From positions 1 to 64,000 of the forward strand of contig CAVTXL010000016.1 of NCBI GenBank assembly GCA_963738665.1: DNA of 64,000 bases, written 5' to 3'. Position 1 is the stretch's first letter, and every line of letters starts with the position of its first letter. The notes beneath the pieces were generated by a model. That model did no database searches. It was not told where the DNA came from and saw nothing but the letters and a program-made list of their open reading frames with translations. Positions 36,628 through 45,387 of this stretch are shown one piece after another. A program made the translations under genes and the position numbers. The stretch is from JABDGM01 sp963738665 (GTDB lineage Bacteria; Planctomycetota; Planctomycetia; Pirellulales; Lacipirellulaceae).

Positions 36628-36657
36628 GCTATTTCTGGCAATAGTCAGGGATAATAT

Positions 36658-37476
36658 CTAGTCGTCGGTCGAGCTCTCGCCGCCGTCCGCCGCCGACGAT
36701 CGCTGAAGGTTTTCTGCTTCGCGCATCAAGACTTGCAGCTCGGCCCAATCGCCGAACTGAATCGGGTACGACCCAAGAGCGTGGGCCTTACGTGGCTCCT
36801 CGATGACTTCGCGGGCCGTGGCTAAGCACTCGTTAGCCTTATTGACATCTCCCAGTTGATAATGTGCCATCGCCATCACCAGCCAATTCTGTGAAATCCC
36901 GCTCCAGGCAGGCGCGGCCACTTTGGATTTCACAATGGATTGAATGGCCTCTTCGTATTTTCCGGCGCGGTATTGTGCGAGTCCCAGGCTATGCAATTGG
37001 GGCGCACCGCTTTCCTTTTCAACGCCCACTGCCGCCCAACGCAAGACGGTTGCCGACTCGACGTCCGCAGCCGGACCCAGCGCGCACACGCGCGCCATGA
37101 TGTTCGCTTCGTATCCGCCGGGCGGTTCGTCAAAGCGGGAAACCATTTCGTTGCAAAAGTGCTGGTAGCGAGTCTTGGAGGCATCGAGAAGCAAGAGCAC
37201 GCTTGCATAGGCGACGTCATCAAATTCGATCGGACGCGACGCGATCACCCGCGCGTAGTCGGCGGCAGCCTCCTCCCATTGATCGTGCAATGTGCGATTT
37301 GCTGCGCGGCCAAGGAAGAGACAGGGCTCGTCTGGTCGCAATTTGGCGACGCGATTGAACAATTGGTCCCACTGCGCGATTTCTCGACAAACGATCTTGC
37401 GTTGGTTGCTGGAGTTGGGCGTGTCGTCTGGCGCACCGTCGAGCATACGCGCAAATCCTCCGCCGCTCGATCCCAT
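36658..37476 (-). CDS. Kinase A, C-terminal TPR part 3
   Basis: C-terminal part of the kinase beginning at 40319. It becomes in frame from about 37446 (MLDGAPDDTPNSSNQRKIVC). It contains TPR-like helices: WEEAAADYARVIASRPIEF, LHSLGLAQYRAGKYEEAIQS, WLVMAMAHYQLGDVNKANEC. It ends in an acidic tail (SSAADGGESSTDD). No separate start signal is visible; the residues before 37446 in this frame are not authentic. Confidence 0.7.
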   Translation of the reverse strand: MGSSGGGFARMLDGAPDDTPNSSNQRKIVCREIAQWDQLFNRVAKLRPDEPCLFLGRAANRTLHDQWEEAAADYARVIASRPIEFDDVAYASVLLLLDASKTRYQHFCNEMVSRFDEPPGGYEANIMARVCALGPAADVESATVLRWAAVGVEKESGAPQLHSLGLAQYRAGKYEEAIQSIVKSKVAAPAWSGISQNWLVMAMAHYQLGDVNKANECLATAREVIEEPRKAHALGSYPIQFGDWAELQVLMREAENLQRSSAADGGESSTDD

Positions 37477-37856
37477 CGTCCATCAACGTCGCCGTCTGCC
37501 GCCTGAAGCGCCTGCGCGATGAACCAGTAGGCACGATGGCGAGGTCGATCGACGATCAGGGAGGCGACGTTCGATTCAAAGGCCTTGTGATAGGCAGCCG
37601 CCGCGTCCCCGTACTTGCCCTGCCGAAATAAGGTCATCCCGAGTTCGCAAAGAAATCCTGGATCGTCGGGGATTAGCTGCAACGTGTGTCTCGCAATTTC
37701 CTCGGCAAAGGGGTCGTTGCCTTTGGGAAGGCGCTCATGAAGAAACACACGCGGTTTGGACCAGGTCGGCGCCAGGCGAATGGTTTCATAGAGCGCCTCG
37801 AGGCAGTCGTCACCTCGGTCGGAATTTAGGAGTAAATACGCGTAATAGACGTGCAT
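37245..37856 (-). CDS. Kinase A, TPR part 2
   Basis: Middle piece of the kinase A sensor region. Authentic sequence runs from 37856 (AEMHVYYAYLLLNSDRGDDC) to about 37446 (RWDRAAEDLR). TPR-like segments: ALYETIRLAPTWSKPRVFLH and LCELGMTLFRQGKYGDAAAA. It joins the upstream piece through an indel in GACAGGCGCTGAAATG near 37860. The last 60 residues of the open frame are off-frame. Confidence 0.65.
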   Translation of the reverse strand: MHVYYAYLLLNSDRGDDCLEALYETIRLAPTWSKPRVFLHERLPKGNDPFAEEIARHTLQLIPDDPGFLCELGMTLFRQGKYGDAAAAYHKAFESNVASLIVDRPRHRAYWFIAQALQAADGDVDGRWDRAAEDLRVCSTVRQTTRPTPATNARSFVEKSRSGTNCSIASPNCDQTSPVSSLAAQQIAHCTINGRRLPPTTRG

Positions 37857-37857
37857 T

Positions 37858-38616
37858 TCAGCGCCTGTCGTCGGGCCCCGGTTTCGGCGCGGCGAGCAGC
37901 ACGGCGGCGGCCTCAGCCTGCTTCCTTCGACGTATTAGAAGATTGTAAAGATTGTAGTGATTCATGTAAAAAGTTGGGGCGACTTGCATTCCCCGACGTA
38001 ACACGGCTTCCGCCTCGTCGAGGTTGCCGGCATCCCCAAGAGCGACGGCCAGGTAGTTGTAGGCATGTGGACTGTCGGGCCTGAGAGAGAGAGCCGCGCG
38101 CCTGTAGACGATCGCCTCCGCGAGCTGCGCCGGAGTCGCTTGTTGCAGACACTCGGCCAGTTCGAAATTGAGCCAATAATCGGCCGGGTGTCGAAGCTGC
38201 GCCTGCCGGAGGAACGGGATAGCCTTGTCAAAAAGCTTGCGAGTCTGGAGTGCGCTGGACAAAAGTGCGATCGTGGCAGGTGGTTGATCCAGGATGTCTT
38301 CCGAGCTTGCGAGATTTAAGAGTGCGGACTCGTCATTGCGCTGGATCGCGTCTCGCAGCCGATCACGCCACGGATCCCTGTCCGCCTGCCGGGCGGTCTG
38401 CAAAAGCATTTGAAATAATGGACTGCGGGAAAAAGGGTTGAACTCTGCCGCCTGCAATTCGATCCGGTACCAATCATCCAGCGCCCTAACGAGTGTATTC
38501 TTGATGGCAGATTCTCGAATCAACTGCGACGCTTGATCCGCGTCCTGCTCGTCAAAGTCGATACCGTAGTCGCGAAACGCGTCTTTATAGTCCTGGCCGT
38601 TAAATCGACGCTCCAC
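37858..38616 (-). CDS. Kinase A, TPR part 1
   Basis: The piece after the membrane segment. It opens with a motif typical of planctomycete kinase tails (RRFNGQDYKDAFRDYGIDFD, then IRESAIKNTLVRALDDWY), followed by TPR helices (LLSSALQTRKLFDKAIPFLR, LAECLQQATPAQLAEAIVYR, LAVALGDAGNLDEAEAVLRR). A GTG at 38616 could start it, but homology continues upstream as LRSDSVERRFN across an indel near 38632, so it belongs to the kinase. Confidence 0.7.
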   Translation of the reverse strand: MERRFNGQDYKDAFRDYGIDFDEQDADQASQLIRESAIKNTLVRALDDWYRIELQAAEFNPFSRSPLFQMLLQTARQADRDPWRDRLRDAIQRNDESALLNLASSEDILDQPPATIALLSSALQTRKLFDKAIPFLRQAQLRHPADYWLNFELAECLQQATPAQLAEAIVYRRAALSLRPDSPHAYNYLAVALGDAGNLDEAEAVLRRGMQVAPTFYMNHYNLYNLLIRRRKQAEAAAVLLAAPKPGPDDRR

Positions 38617-38620
38617 GCTG

Positions 38621-39094
38621 TCACTGCGCAGTCGCGTTCGTTCGGATCAATTCCAGCCGATTCGCGGCTTCCAGGTCACTTAGCCAGGTTCTTACGGATT
38701 GCTCAAGGCCTTCGGTTGCCTCGCCATTCGCCAGCATTCCTTTGGCGCGATTCACAGCGGCGAGAGCTTCGCGTAGCTGGTCAGCTTCATACTGCGTCTT
38801 AGCCTCCACGAGCGATTGGTTCACCTGCACTGACAACGCAGCTTGCCGGACGGCGTGGTCGCGTATGACCCACTCGAGCGTGGCGCCGATGGCGAGCACA
38901 GTTGTCACGAAGGCGATGATCGTGGCACGGATGCCCGCCGGATGCCGCCGAGACCATTTCACCACCTTATCCCGGACGGTCGGCGGCGTTGATCTAATCG
39001 GTTGGTGTTCGATAAACCGACGCAAGTCATCGGCAAAGTCGCTGCGCTGTAGCAAATCGCTGTGCCGGATTCTTCTCCATGGCCTTGAGAGCAA
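38621..39094 (-). CDS. Kinase A, membrane-anchor part
   Basis: Follows the catalytic piece. Authentic from about 39046 (DFADDLRRFIEHQPIRSTPP). A single membrane segment (IRATIIAFVTTVLAIGATLE WVI) is followed by an extracytoplasmic coiled coil (VQVNQSLVEAKTQYEADQLR, LAAVNRAKGMLANGEATEGL). The frame ends at a TGA at 38621 caused by the indel near 38632. This layout places the kinase domain inside and the TPR sensor outside the membrane. Confidence 0.7.
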   Translation of the reverse strand: MLSRPWRRIRHSDLLQRSDFADDLRRFIEHQPIRSTPPTVRDKVVKWSRRHPAGIRATIIAFVTTVLAIGATLEWVIRDHAVRQAALSVQVNQSLVEAKTQYEADQLREALAAVNRAKGMLANGEATEGLEQSVRTWLSDLEAANRLELIRTNATAQ

Positions 39095-40319
39095 TCGTTT
39101 CCAGATCTCGGGGAATTTCAGTGTTCGCTTGCCGCGGGCTGCTGCGGTTCCTCGAACGCAATCTGCTTGAGCAGCTCCTGGCGGTCGTCGGCAGGGAACG
39201 CCGGCCGGAGCGTCGATCAGCTCGTATAGCGTCGACGCCCAGTGAGTAGATGTCGCTGCGATGGTCGACGACCACGCGCTTGGCGAGCGCCTGCTCGGGG
39301 CTCATGTAGCGGAGCGTGCCCAGGATGTCGCCGGTCATGGTCATGCCGGCGTCTTGCTCGATGCGGGCCAGGCCGAAATCGGTGACCCAGAGCTTGCCGT
39401 CGTCGTCCACCATCAAGTTGGCCGGCTTGATGTCGCGGTGGAGGATGCCGTTTTGGTGGGCGTGATCGAGGGCCTCGGCCGCCTGAATGCCGAGGCGGGC
39501 CACGCTGCGGTAGTATTCGCGAGAGGAAAAATCGGGCAATGTGGAGAGGTGGGCGAGGGGGGCGGTGTCGAGGCTAGATGCTGGATGCTGGATGCTCGTT
39601 GAGTGGTGGTCGGTCGTTGGATCTTCGTTGGAACCTTGATTGGCGGGGCGAACCCCTTCCCCTAGCCCCTCCCCACAAGGGGGAGGGGAACAAACCAGGT
39701 TGGTAGGTTGCGTGTTGTCGCGAGGGGGAGGGGAACCAATCCCGCTATTGGTTTTGCGCAGTTGCGCGATCACCTCGGCCAGGCTTTGGCCTTCGATGAG
39801 CTGCATCGCGTAGTAGTGGACGCCGCGCTCGGCGCCGACCGAATAAATGGCGACGATGTTCGGATGGTCGAGCGTGCCCGCAGCGCGGGCCTCGTTCTTG
39901 AAGCGATTAAGCTGCTGCTTGTCGAGCATGGCTGCGAAGGGAAGAACCTTGAGTGCCACCCGACGTCCAATCGAAAGCTGCTCGGCCTCGTAGACGACGC
40001 CCATGCCGCCGCGACCGAGCTCGCGGAGGATGCGGAAGTCGCCCAGCGTGGCCCGCTCCGATGCGGGTAAACGTGCCGGCTGGTCGGCGCCTCCGAGTTG
40101 AGGCGCGATCGTGCGGATCAACTCAAAGCTGTCCAGATAGCCGGCCAATTCCAGGCGGACGTCGGCATACTTTTCGAGCAGCGCCTGGCGATCGAGGGGG
40201 CGATTGGCATCGATTGCATCGTGGTACTCGATGAGCGCTTCTTCCAACCGCGCTCGAGCGCGCTCGTTGAACTGGCGCGGCTGGTCAATACGCCGGATCG
40301 TAAGGTATTCATGGCTCAT
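39027..40319 (-). CDS. Ser/Thr protein kinase A, catalytic part
   Basis: Hanks-type kinase. An N-terminal helical region (residues 1-90) is followed by the glycine loop LGRGGMGVVYEAEQ, the ATP lysine in RRVALKVLPF, catalytic loop HRDIKPANLMVD, DFG in VTDFGLARIE, and the activation segment end TLRYMSPEQALAKR. Between the hinge (YAMQLIEGQSLAEVIAQL) and the next helix lies an about 70-residue insertion made of repeat-derived peptides (SPPPCGEGLGEGV, SIQHPASS). After YSLGV the sequence needs three frames in 120 bases (TLYELIDA, then PAFPADDRQELLKQIAFEEP, then TEIPRDLETIALKAMEKNP). The whole gene runs to 36658. It overlaps the sigma gene by 11 bases, indicating translational coupling. Confidence 0.88.
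   Translation of the reverse strand: MSHEYLTIRRIDQPRQFNERARARLEEALIEYHDAIDANRPLDRQALLEKYADVRLELAGYLDSFELIRTIAPQLGGADQPARLPASERATLGDFRILRELGRGGMGVVYEAEQLSIGRRVALKVLPFAAMLDKQQLNRFKNEARAAGTLDHPNIVAIYSVGAERGVHYYAMQLIEGQSLAEVIAQLRKTNSGIGSPPPRDNTQPTNLVCSPPPCGEGLGEGVRPANQGSNEDPTTDHHSTSIQHPASSLDTAPLAHLSTLPDFSSREYYRSVARLGIQAAEALDHAHQNGILHRDIKPANLMVDDDGKLWVTDFGLARIEQDAGMTMTGDILGTLRYMSPEQALAKRVVVDHRSDIYSLGVDAIRADRRSGRRSLPTTARSCSSRLRSRNRSSPRQANTEIPRDLETIALKAMEKNPAQRFATAQRLCR
39575..39745. repeat. Repeat cluster inside the kinase A coding region
   Basis: Contains three GATGCT(GG) units (39575-39598, encoding SIQHPASS on the minus strand), CCCCTAGCCCCTCCCC with CAAGGGGGAGGGGAA (39659-39690, encoding SPPPCGEGLGEGV) and a second partial GAGGGGGAGGGGAA near 39722-39735. 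All are kept in frame. Confidence 0.85.
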
Positions 40320-40926
40320 CCACCATCACGGTTCGCAGGCGGATCAGCCCGCGGGCGAGAAGTTTTTTGACACTGTCGAGGCTGCGGCCCAGCCGCTCGG
40401 CCACCTCCGCCAGCGAACGGCGCTCGAGATGATACAGCACCAGGGCGTCGCGATAGTGGCTGGGCAACGTGGCCAAGGCGTCGGCCAAGAGCACGGCCGT
40501 TTCGCGGCGTACTGCTGATTGACTGGGCGAATGCCGCGACGACACAGGAATCGACGCCAGTGCTTGTGCGGAAAGGTCGAGTTCTGCTTCGAGCTGGGCT
40601 TCGCGAACGATCTGGCGGCGCTGGGCGTCCTTATAGTGGCGGATCATGGCAATGCCTCGGTGGGCCAGGATCTTTCTTAACCAGGCAATGAACTCTGCTT
40701 CGGTGGAGCCGCAGAATTGATGGAAATCGCGGGCCGCATGCAGGCAGGTTTCCTGCGCCAGGTCGGACGGATCGGCTTTGGCTTGCAGCGTGGTGTCGAC
40801 GTGTACGCGGGCCAGGATGACCAGGTAGTTGCGATACAGGCTTATCAAATCTGCAAGGGCCTGGCGATCTCCGGCCTTGGCACGTTCGAGGAGCCGTTCA
40901 GGAGAAACAGGGTTGTCGGCCGCCAT
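40309..40926 (-). CDS. ECF-type sigma factor coupled to kinase A
   Basis: About 205 residues from the ATG at 40926. Region 2 (DRQALADLISLYRNYLVILA, ADPSDLAQETCLHAARDFHQ, WLRKILAHRGIAMIRHYKD) and region 4 (LATLPSHYRDALVLYHLERR, LAEVAERLGRSLDSVKKLLA) are clear. Its stop overlaps the kinase start (GGATGAGCCATGA), the usual planctomycete sigma-kinase arrangement in which the kinase may control the sigma factor. A longer open frame to 40983 has a hydrophobic start and is less likely. Confidence 0.9.
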   Translation of the reverse strand: MAADNPVSPERLLERAKAGDRQALADLISLYRNYLVILARVHVDTTLQAKADPSDLAQETCLHAARDFHQFCGSTEAEFIAWLRKILAHRGIAMIRHYKDAQRRQIVREAQLEAELDLSAQALASIPVSSRHSPSQSAVRRETAVLLADALATLPSHYRDALVLYHLERRSLAEVAERLGRSLDSVKKLLARGLIRLRTVMVDEP

Positions 40927-41080
40927 GCTCAATCGGTGTGCCCCCAATAGGATAAGGAGCAGAGTGCCCGCTGAAAGTGCCACATCCTATCAGAAAACTT
41001 CGGCGGAGCGGGGGCAAACGCAGCTAAACCATGCTGGCTCAAGAACTTATCGCGAAGCAGCTTGAAAATTGCCTGGGGAA

Positions 41081-41134
41081 GGGGGACAGGCACAATTTGC
41101 TCCGCCGACTGCGGAAATTGAGCCACTCCCCGGC
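41081..41134. repeat. GGGGGACAG inverted-repeat element, copy 1
   Basis: GGGGGACAGGCACAATTTGC then TCCGCCGACTGCGGAAATTG and AGCCACTCCCCGG. It shares sequence and layout with 50693-50749. It lies between sigma A and the next secreted protein, about 150 bases from either gene. Confidence 0.7.
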
Positions 41135-41278
41135 GGTTTTGAAACTGCTTCGCCAAACGTGGCGGAAATCGGGCGGCGGCCCGGGGCGGCCGCCCGGCCG
41201 CGGTCGAGCCTGCAGCCTCTTGGCTGGCGTCGAATTACGAAAACCCTGGGGGATTTCCGTAATCGTGTCAGTGTCGAC

Positions 41279-42355
41279 TTAGAGGCTAATCGTTAAGGCG
41301 CTTTCGAGCGCCAGGTCGAAGGCCGGCGCGGAGTCGAAATCATTCTCGGGGTCCGCGTCCTTCGGCCGAGTTGAGACGACGGGCGATAGAGTCGTAGCCC
41401 GCGATGATTGAGCGGGAGCGGCGAGGTCGGCGAAGGCTTGCTCCTTGGCGGGCGCGGTCGAATTCTTCTTCAGTGCCGGCGGCTTGTCGGCGGAAGTGGT
41501 CGCAGTATTCAGCGACGAGCCGGCCAAGGCGGTGAGTGACATTGGCAGCGCCGGCGGATTGTAAACGAGCGAAAGTTGTGGCCGGTTTGCCGCCACGGTC
41601 GCTTCCTTGGAACTGAACACCAAATCATCCTTGTTCGTGTTTGCATAATCTTGCAGCACGAAACCGAAGTTGCTGGCCGGGTTATTCACCCAACCTTGCA
41701 CCACGGCCAGCCCGGCCGCGTTGAGTGCCACATTGAGAATGCCGGTTGCAGAGGCGGTGACGGTGCCCAAGACGGTCGTGCCGCGGTCCAGTGCTCCGAC
41801 AGCACCGGCCGTCTGCCAATTGGTCGCGGAATTGGCCTTCTTCCACGTGGCCTGCGATTCCGACCAGCTCCGCTTGAGCTCGTAGATCTCGTACGTGTTG
41901 GTGCTCGTGCCGGTCACGTTGAGCGAGAGTTTTGCGGACTGCAACGTGCTGCCCGCCGGAATGCTGCTCAAATCCCATTTAAGGAGTGCCGCATCATCCG
42001 GTTTGCCACTCACGCTGAGGCTTGCCGACGTGCCATAGTTCGTGGTCGTGCTGCCGCCGTCGATGTAGGTGTCGGCGACGGCGGTGAGCGTGGCGGTCAC
42101 CGGGTTGACGGTGATATTCACGTAATCGACCGACGTAAACTGGCCGTCGGTCGCCTCGAGCTGCAGCAGGTAATTGCCGACGGCGCTGAAGGTCGCCGAT
42201 GTATCGAGGGCCGACGCATTGGCGAAATTGACCGTGCCCGGGCCGCGCTGACCTGACTCCAGGTCGTGGTCACCGGATTCGGCAGTCCATCGTCGGTGAC
42301 TGTGCCGTGAAGCTTGCGGAACCGGTGACAACGATGGATTGGCTGTTTCCCGCAT
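41279..42355 (-). CDS. SBBP/DNRLRE-type secreted protein, C-terminal part
   Basis: Continues the 42437-43948 gene. Authentic from about 42260 (WSQVSGPGTV region) with a PKD-like domain (SATFSAVGNYLLQLEATDGQ), then a DNRLRE-like domain (LTAVADTYIDGGSTTTNYGT, LLKWDLSSIPAGSTLQSAKL, YELKRSWSESQATWKKANSA) and a C-terminal tail. The tail (TSADKPPALKKNSTAPAKEQ, then DSAPAFDLALE) nearly duplicates the one at 32066. DNRLRE domains occur in secreted adhesins and enzymes. There is no PEP-CTERM motif, so the tail may be the anchoring or secretion signal. Confidence 0.72.
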   Translation of the reverse strand: MRETANPSLSPVPQASRHSHRRWTAESGDHDLESGQRGPGTVNFANASALDTSATFSAVGNYLLQLEATDGQFTSVDYVNITVNPVTATLTAVADTYIDGGSTTTNYGTSASLSVSGKPDDAALLKWDLSSIPAGSTLQSAKLSLNVTGTSTNTYEIYELKRSWSESQATWKKANSATNWQTAGAVGALDRGTTVLGTVTASATGILNVALNAAGLAVVQGWVNNPASNFGFVLQDYANTNKDDLVFSSKEATVAANRPQLSLVYNPPALPMSLTALAGSSLNTATTSADKPPALKKNSTAPAKEQAFADLAAPAQSSRATTLSPVVSTRPKDADPENDFDSAPAFDLALESALTISL

Positions 42356-42436
42356 CGACGACGGGCGCGCCGGGCTTGGGGTACACTTGCGTTAAGGTCA
42401 GGTGAGAACCGTTTGATTGGTACCGGTACTCGCGAG

Positions 42437-43948
42437 CTAGGTTTCCGCCGCCGGATTAGGATCGAAGTCCGCTGTTCCTCGAAATCTGCCCGAAAGTTGA
42501 ACCTCGCCGTCGGGCGTTACGCTAAGGCCTTGAACGCTGCTAAGGCCTGTATTGCCGCCGAGCGGAACGGCCCAGCGAAAGTCGCCCGCGTCTGTCAGGC
42601 TAACAACGTATCCCGTGTAAAACGTCGACGGTCTGACGAGTTCATAGACGCCAGGCCCAGGGTCAAAATCACTTGTCTGACCGGGCTGGCCTCCTGAGCC
42701 GAAATAACCGCCGAGATAAACGTTGCCGTCGTTGTCCAGGGCGGACTCGACGAGGGCCGTTGATCCATCTCCTCCAAATTGACGCGCCCACGCGACCGTC
42801 AAATCACTGTTGAGCTTGAGCGCCAAACCATCAACACTGCTGTGAAAGGAGGTTAAGGGGAGACTCGCGCTACCCGGAGCAAAATCGACGGTCCCTGAGA
42901 AATACCCGCCGAGGATCACCGATCCGTCGCTGGTCAACTCGATGTCCCGCAACACAGTGGAGCCGTCACCTTCCGTCACGTACGAGCTGACATAGTTCCC
43001 GTCCGCGTTGAGCTGTACAAGATAGGCATCGTTGGTTGCGTCGCTGTTAGAGACGATGTGGACGCCCGCGCCCGGGTCAAGATCCAGATCCCCGACAAAG
43101 CGTGCACCCATGTAGATATCCCCTTGCGGACCCACGGCGAGGCTCGGACCATTTACAGCCTGTGAAGCTCCCGCATTCCCAATCTGGCGCGCCCACACGA
43201 AGTCGCCATCGGTGCTGTATTTCAGCACGACCGAATCGTAGGCGCCCTTTTGGTCTATCAGGAATTGGCCGGGACCGGCGTCAACGTCCGTTGGAGAACC
43301 GCCAAAGAAACTGGAGGCGACAATCAGATTGCCGTGGCCATCCACTTCAATTCGCAACGGATCCAGCCCGTTGGAGTCCAATGTGCGAGCCCATTGCAGC
43401 TCTCCAGCGTTGTTGAGTTTCACCATGTAGTACCCCCAGTCGCTCCCGCCCGCCGTCGACGTGACATTCACAACTCCCGGGCCGGGGTCGACATCCATCG
43501 TGCCGTAAAAGTCCCCTACGAGGTAAACGTTTTGGCTGGAATCGACCGCGGCGGTAACATGCACGTTAATGGACGAAATGAACGGGGCTGTCCAGACGAC
43601 CGCGCCACTGGGATCAAGCTTCACAAGCCCGGCGGTCATCGTCGTGGCGGCAACGCCCGGTCCGGGATCGAGGTCGATCGTCCCGCTGCTGACAGAGCCA
43701 TCGCGTGTACTATTGATCGTCACATAGCGGTTTCCGGCCAGGTCGGTCACCATTCCGCCCCCTCGGGTGGAAGAAACTGAGTTTTGGGTATAGATGCCGC
43801 CAGTGCTTCCGCCGATGATGTCAAACGCCCCGGCGAATCCCAGATTCGCCGAGAGCATCTGCCGGGCTTCGAGGGTTTCGAACGTGCTGCGGCGAAATGT
43901 GTTGAGGAGACGTGATTGATGGCAGTTGGTGCGGGCTTTGAATGACAT
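42437..43948 (-). CDS. SBBP-type beta-propeller secreted protein, N-terminal part
   Basis: 503 residues with the N-terminal planctomycete signature TLEARQMLSA (about residues 24-34). It then has a repeated unit of about 50-60 residues of the kind NVYLVGDFYGTMDVDPGPGV ... YYMVKLNNAGELQWAR, at least seven times, an SBBP-type propeller with aspartate-rich DPGPGV loops that may bind calcium. The frame stops at AAET with a TAG at 42437, but the next frame continues LAREYRYQSNGSHLTLTQVY and VDAGNSQSIVVTGSA, so the gene runs on to 41279 (about 880 residues in all). Confidence 0.78.
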   Translation of the reverse strand: MSFKARTNCHQSRLLNTFRRSTFETLEARQMLSANLGFAGAFDIIGGSTGGIYTQNSVSSTRGGGMVTDLAGNRYVTINSTRDGSVSSGTIDLDPGPGVAATTMTAGLVKLDPSGAVVWTAPFISSINVHVTAAVDSSQNVYLVGDFYGTMDVDPGPGVVNVTSTAGGSDWGYYMVKLNNAGELQWARTLDSNGLDPLRIEVDGHGNLIVASSFFGGSPTDVDAGPGQFLIDQKGAYDSVVLKYSTDGDFVWARQIGNAGASQAVNGPSLAVGPQGDIYMGARFVGDLDLDPGAGVHIVSNSDATNDAYLVQLNADGNYVSSYVTEGDGSTVLRDIELTSDGSVILGGYFSGTVDFAPGSASLPLTSFHSSVDGLALKLNSDLTVAWARQFGGDGSTALVESALDNDGNVYLGGYFGSGGQPGQTSDFDPGPGVYELVRPSTFYTGYVVSLTDAGDFRWAVPLGGNTGLSSVQGLSVTPDGEVQLSGRFRGTADFDPNPAAET

Positions 43949-44046
43949 AGTGTCACCTGGTTATAAAAGGGATTTTAAATGATGAAGGACTCAAAATCAT
44001 TGGCTCAAAATCTTTGCGACCTCTTGGGGATTTGTAACGCGTGCGT

Positions 44047-44118
44047 GTTGGCTTCGGCTGATGTCGGAGGCCCAGAGTCTTCAGCCGATCCGGGCTTCGG
44101 CGGATGCCGGAGGCCAAC
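44047..44118 (-). terminator. Imperfect inverted repeat, possible terminator
   Basis: GTTGGCTTCGGCTGATGTCG at 44047-44066 and GGCGGATGCCGGAGGCCAAC at 44099-44118 form an imperfect stem. It lies 15 bases past the stop of the minus-strand gene at 44134. Confidence 0.5.
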
Positions 44119-44133
44119 CCGCGCCGCGTGTTT

Positions 44134-45387
44134 CTAAGATCTGCTTCCAGTGAGAGGAAACTGCATGTCTTTCGCAGTCACTGACGTACAAAATACATGG
44201 CGGATACGGTCTCTCCGCCGTCGCCAAGTCAGCGGCGCCACTGCCAGCGCGGCCATCAGCAGCGTGCTCGGCTCGGGGACGCCGACGACCGCCAGTTGCG
44301 CGCTGTTCGACGAATACCGCACGTCGAAGCGAAGGCCGTTGGAGAGCTCCGGCAAAAGCAATCGGTCGAAGCGACCGGACAGGCCGTCCGTTGCGGTCAG
44401 GAATTCGAAGGTTTCACCCGGACGGGGTAGAAAGTCGAGAAGTGACACGTCGAGCACGCCGCCGAGCGTCGCCGTCCCGGTCACGAGCAATTGATCGAAG
44501 TTGTTGGTTCCCGCCAGTTCGATCTGCAATTGTCCAGCGGCACTTTGGGAATACTCTCCGTCGATGGTGAGCGAGCCGGGCGACGCGCCAGGGGAGATGA
44601 TTCCCGTGTTGACCACGCTGCCGACGATTGAGCCGTTACCGCCTAATACCCCACCCGAATTGATGACGACGCCGTTGATCGCAGTGATTGCAGCATCGGA
44701 TGCGAACGTGAGCATCGACGTGCCGTCGCCGCCACCCAGTTGCAGTTCATTGAGCGTGCGGCTCATGGCATTGCCAGACACAGTGACGCTGGCTGAGCCA
44801 TCGATAGTGATCTGCATGACCTCGTCGGGCGCCTTGCCGTGGCTCCAATTGGTCAGTGCGTCCCAATCGCCGTTGGCCCCGTCCCACTGCTGCCGCATGA
44901 CGCGGACGAACAATTGGGGAATTCCATTGACCTGTTGAGTAAAAATCAGTCGACTCCCGTCGGGGCTGTATTGAGGGCTATTGTAAATTGCTGCGGCCGA
45001 AACATTCACCGGCGTGCCGCCGATGCTCGGCACGACGAAGAGGCCTCCGAATAGGGTGTAAATGACCCTGCTGCCGTCAGGACTGAATAATCCTCCTTCC
45101 CCGCCCGGCGACAAGTTCAGCTTGACGGCGGGCCCGCCCGAACTCGCGACGCTGACTGCATCGTTCTTGCCATCCCCGTCGATATCGCTGGTATACAGGA
45201 CTCGACTCCCGTCAGGGCTGAACACCCAAGGTGCTCCCGGAGCGACGTCGGCAAGCTTGCGCGGCGCCCCCCGCGGTCGGAACGATATAAAGCGGCCGCG
45301 GCGCACTATTGGGGGAAAACTCGATGTAGAGAACCTGACTGCCGTCAGGACTGAATTTAACATGATTGACCACGCTGCTGTGACCAT
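44134..45387 (-). CDS. TolB-like propeller / beta-helix PEP-CTERM protein, C-terminal part
   Basis: Authentic from about 45270. The last WD40-like TolB blades (VFSPDGSRVLYTSDIDGDGK, YSPDGSRLIFTQQVNGIPQL) are followed by an autotransporter-type beta-helix region (WDGANGDWDALTNWSHGKAP, AITAINGVVINSGGVLGGNG, ISPGASPGSLTIDGEYSQSA). It ends in a PEP-CTERM tail (VPEPSTLLMAALAVAPLTW then RRRR) plus 26 extra residues. It is the C-terminus of the protein whose earlier blades are at 45212-45856 and within 45747-46313. Confidence 0.78.
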   Translation of the reverse strand: MVTAAWSIMLNSVLTAVRFSTSSFPPIVRRGRFISFRPRGAPRKLADVAPGAPWVFSPDGSRVLYTSDIDGDGKNDAVSVASSGGPAVKLNLSPGGEGGLFSPDGSRVIYTLFGGLFVVPSIGGTPVNVSAAAIYNSPQYSPDGSRLIFTQQVNGIPQLFVRVMRQQWDGANGDWDALTNWSHGKAPDEVMQITIDGSASVTVSGNAMSRTLNELQLGGGDGTSMLTFASDAAITAINGVVINSGGVLGGNGSIVGSVVNTGIISPGASPGSLTIDGEYSQSAAGQLQIELAGTNNFDQLLVTGTATLGGVLDVSLLDFLPRPGETFEFLTATDGLSGRFDRLLLPELSNGLRFDVRYSSNSAQLAVVGVPEPSTLLMAALAVAPLTWRRRRDRIRHVFCTSVTAKDMQFPLTGSRS

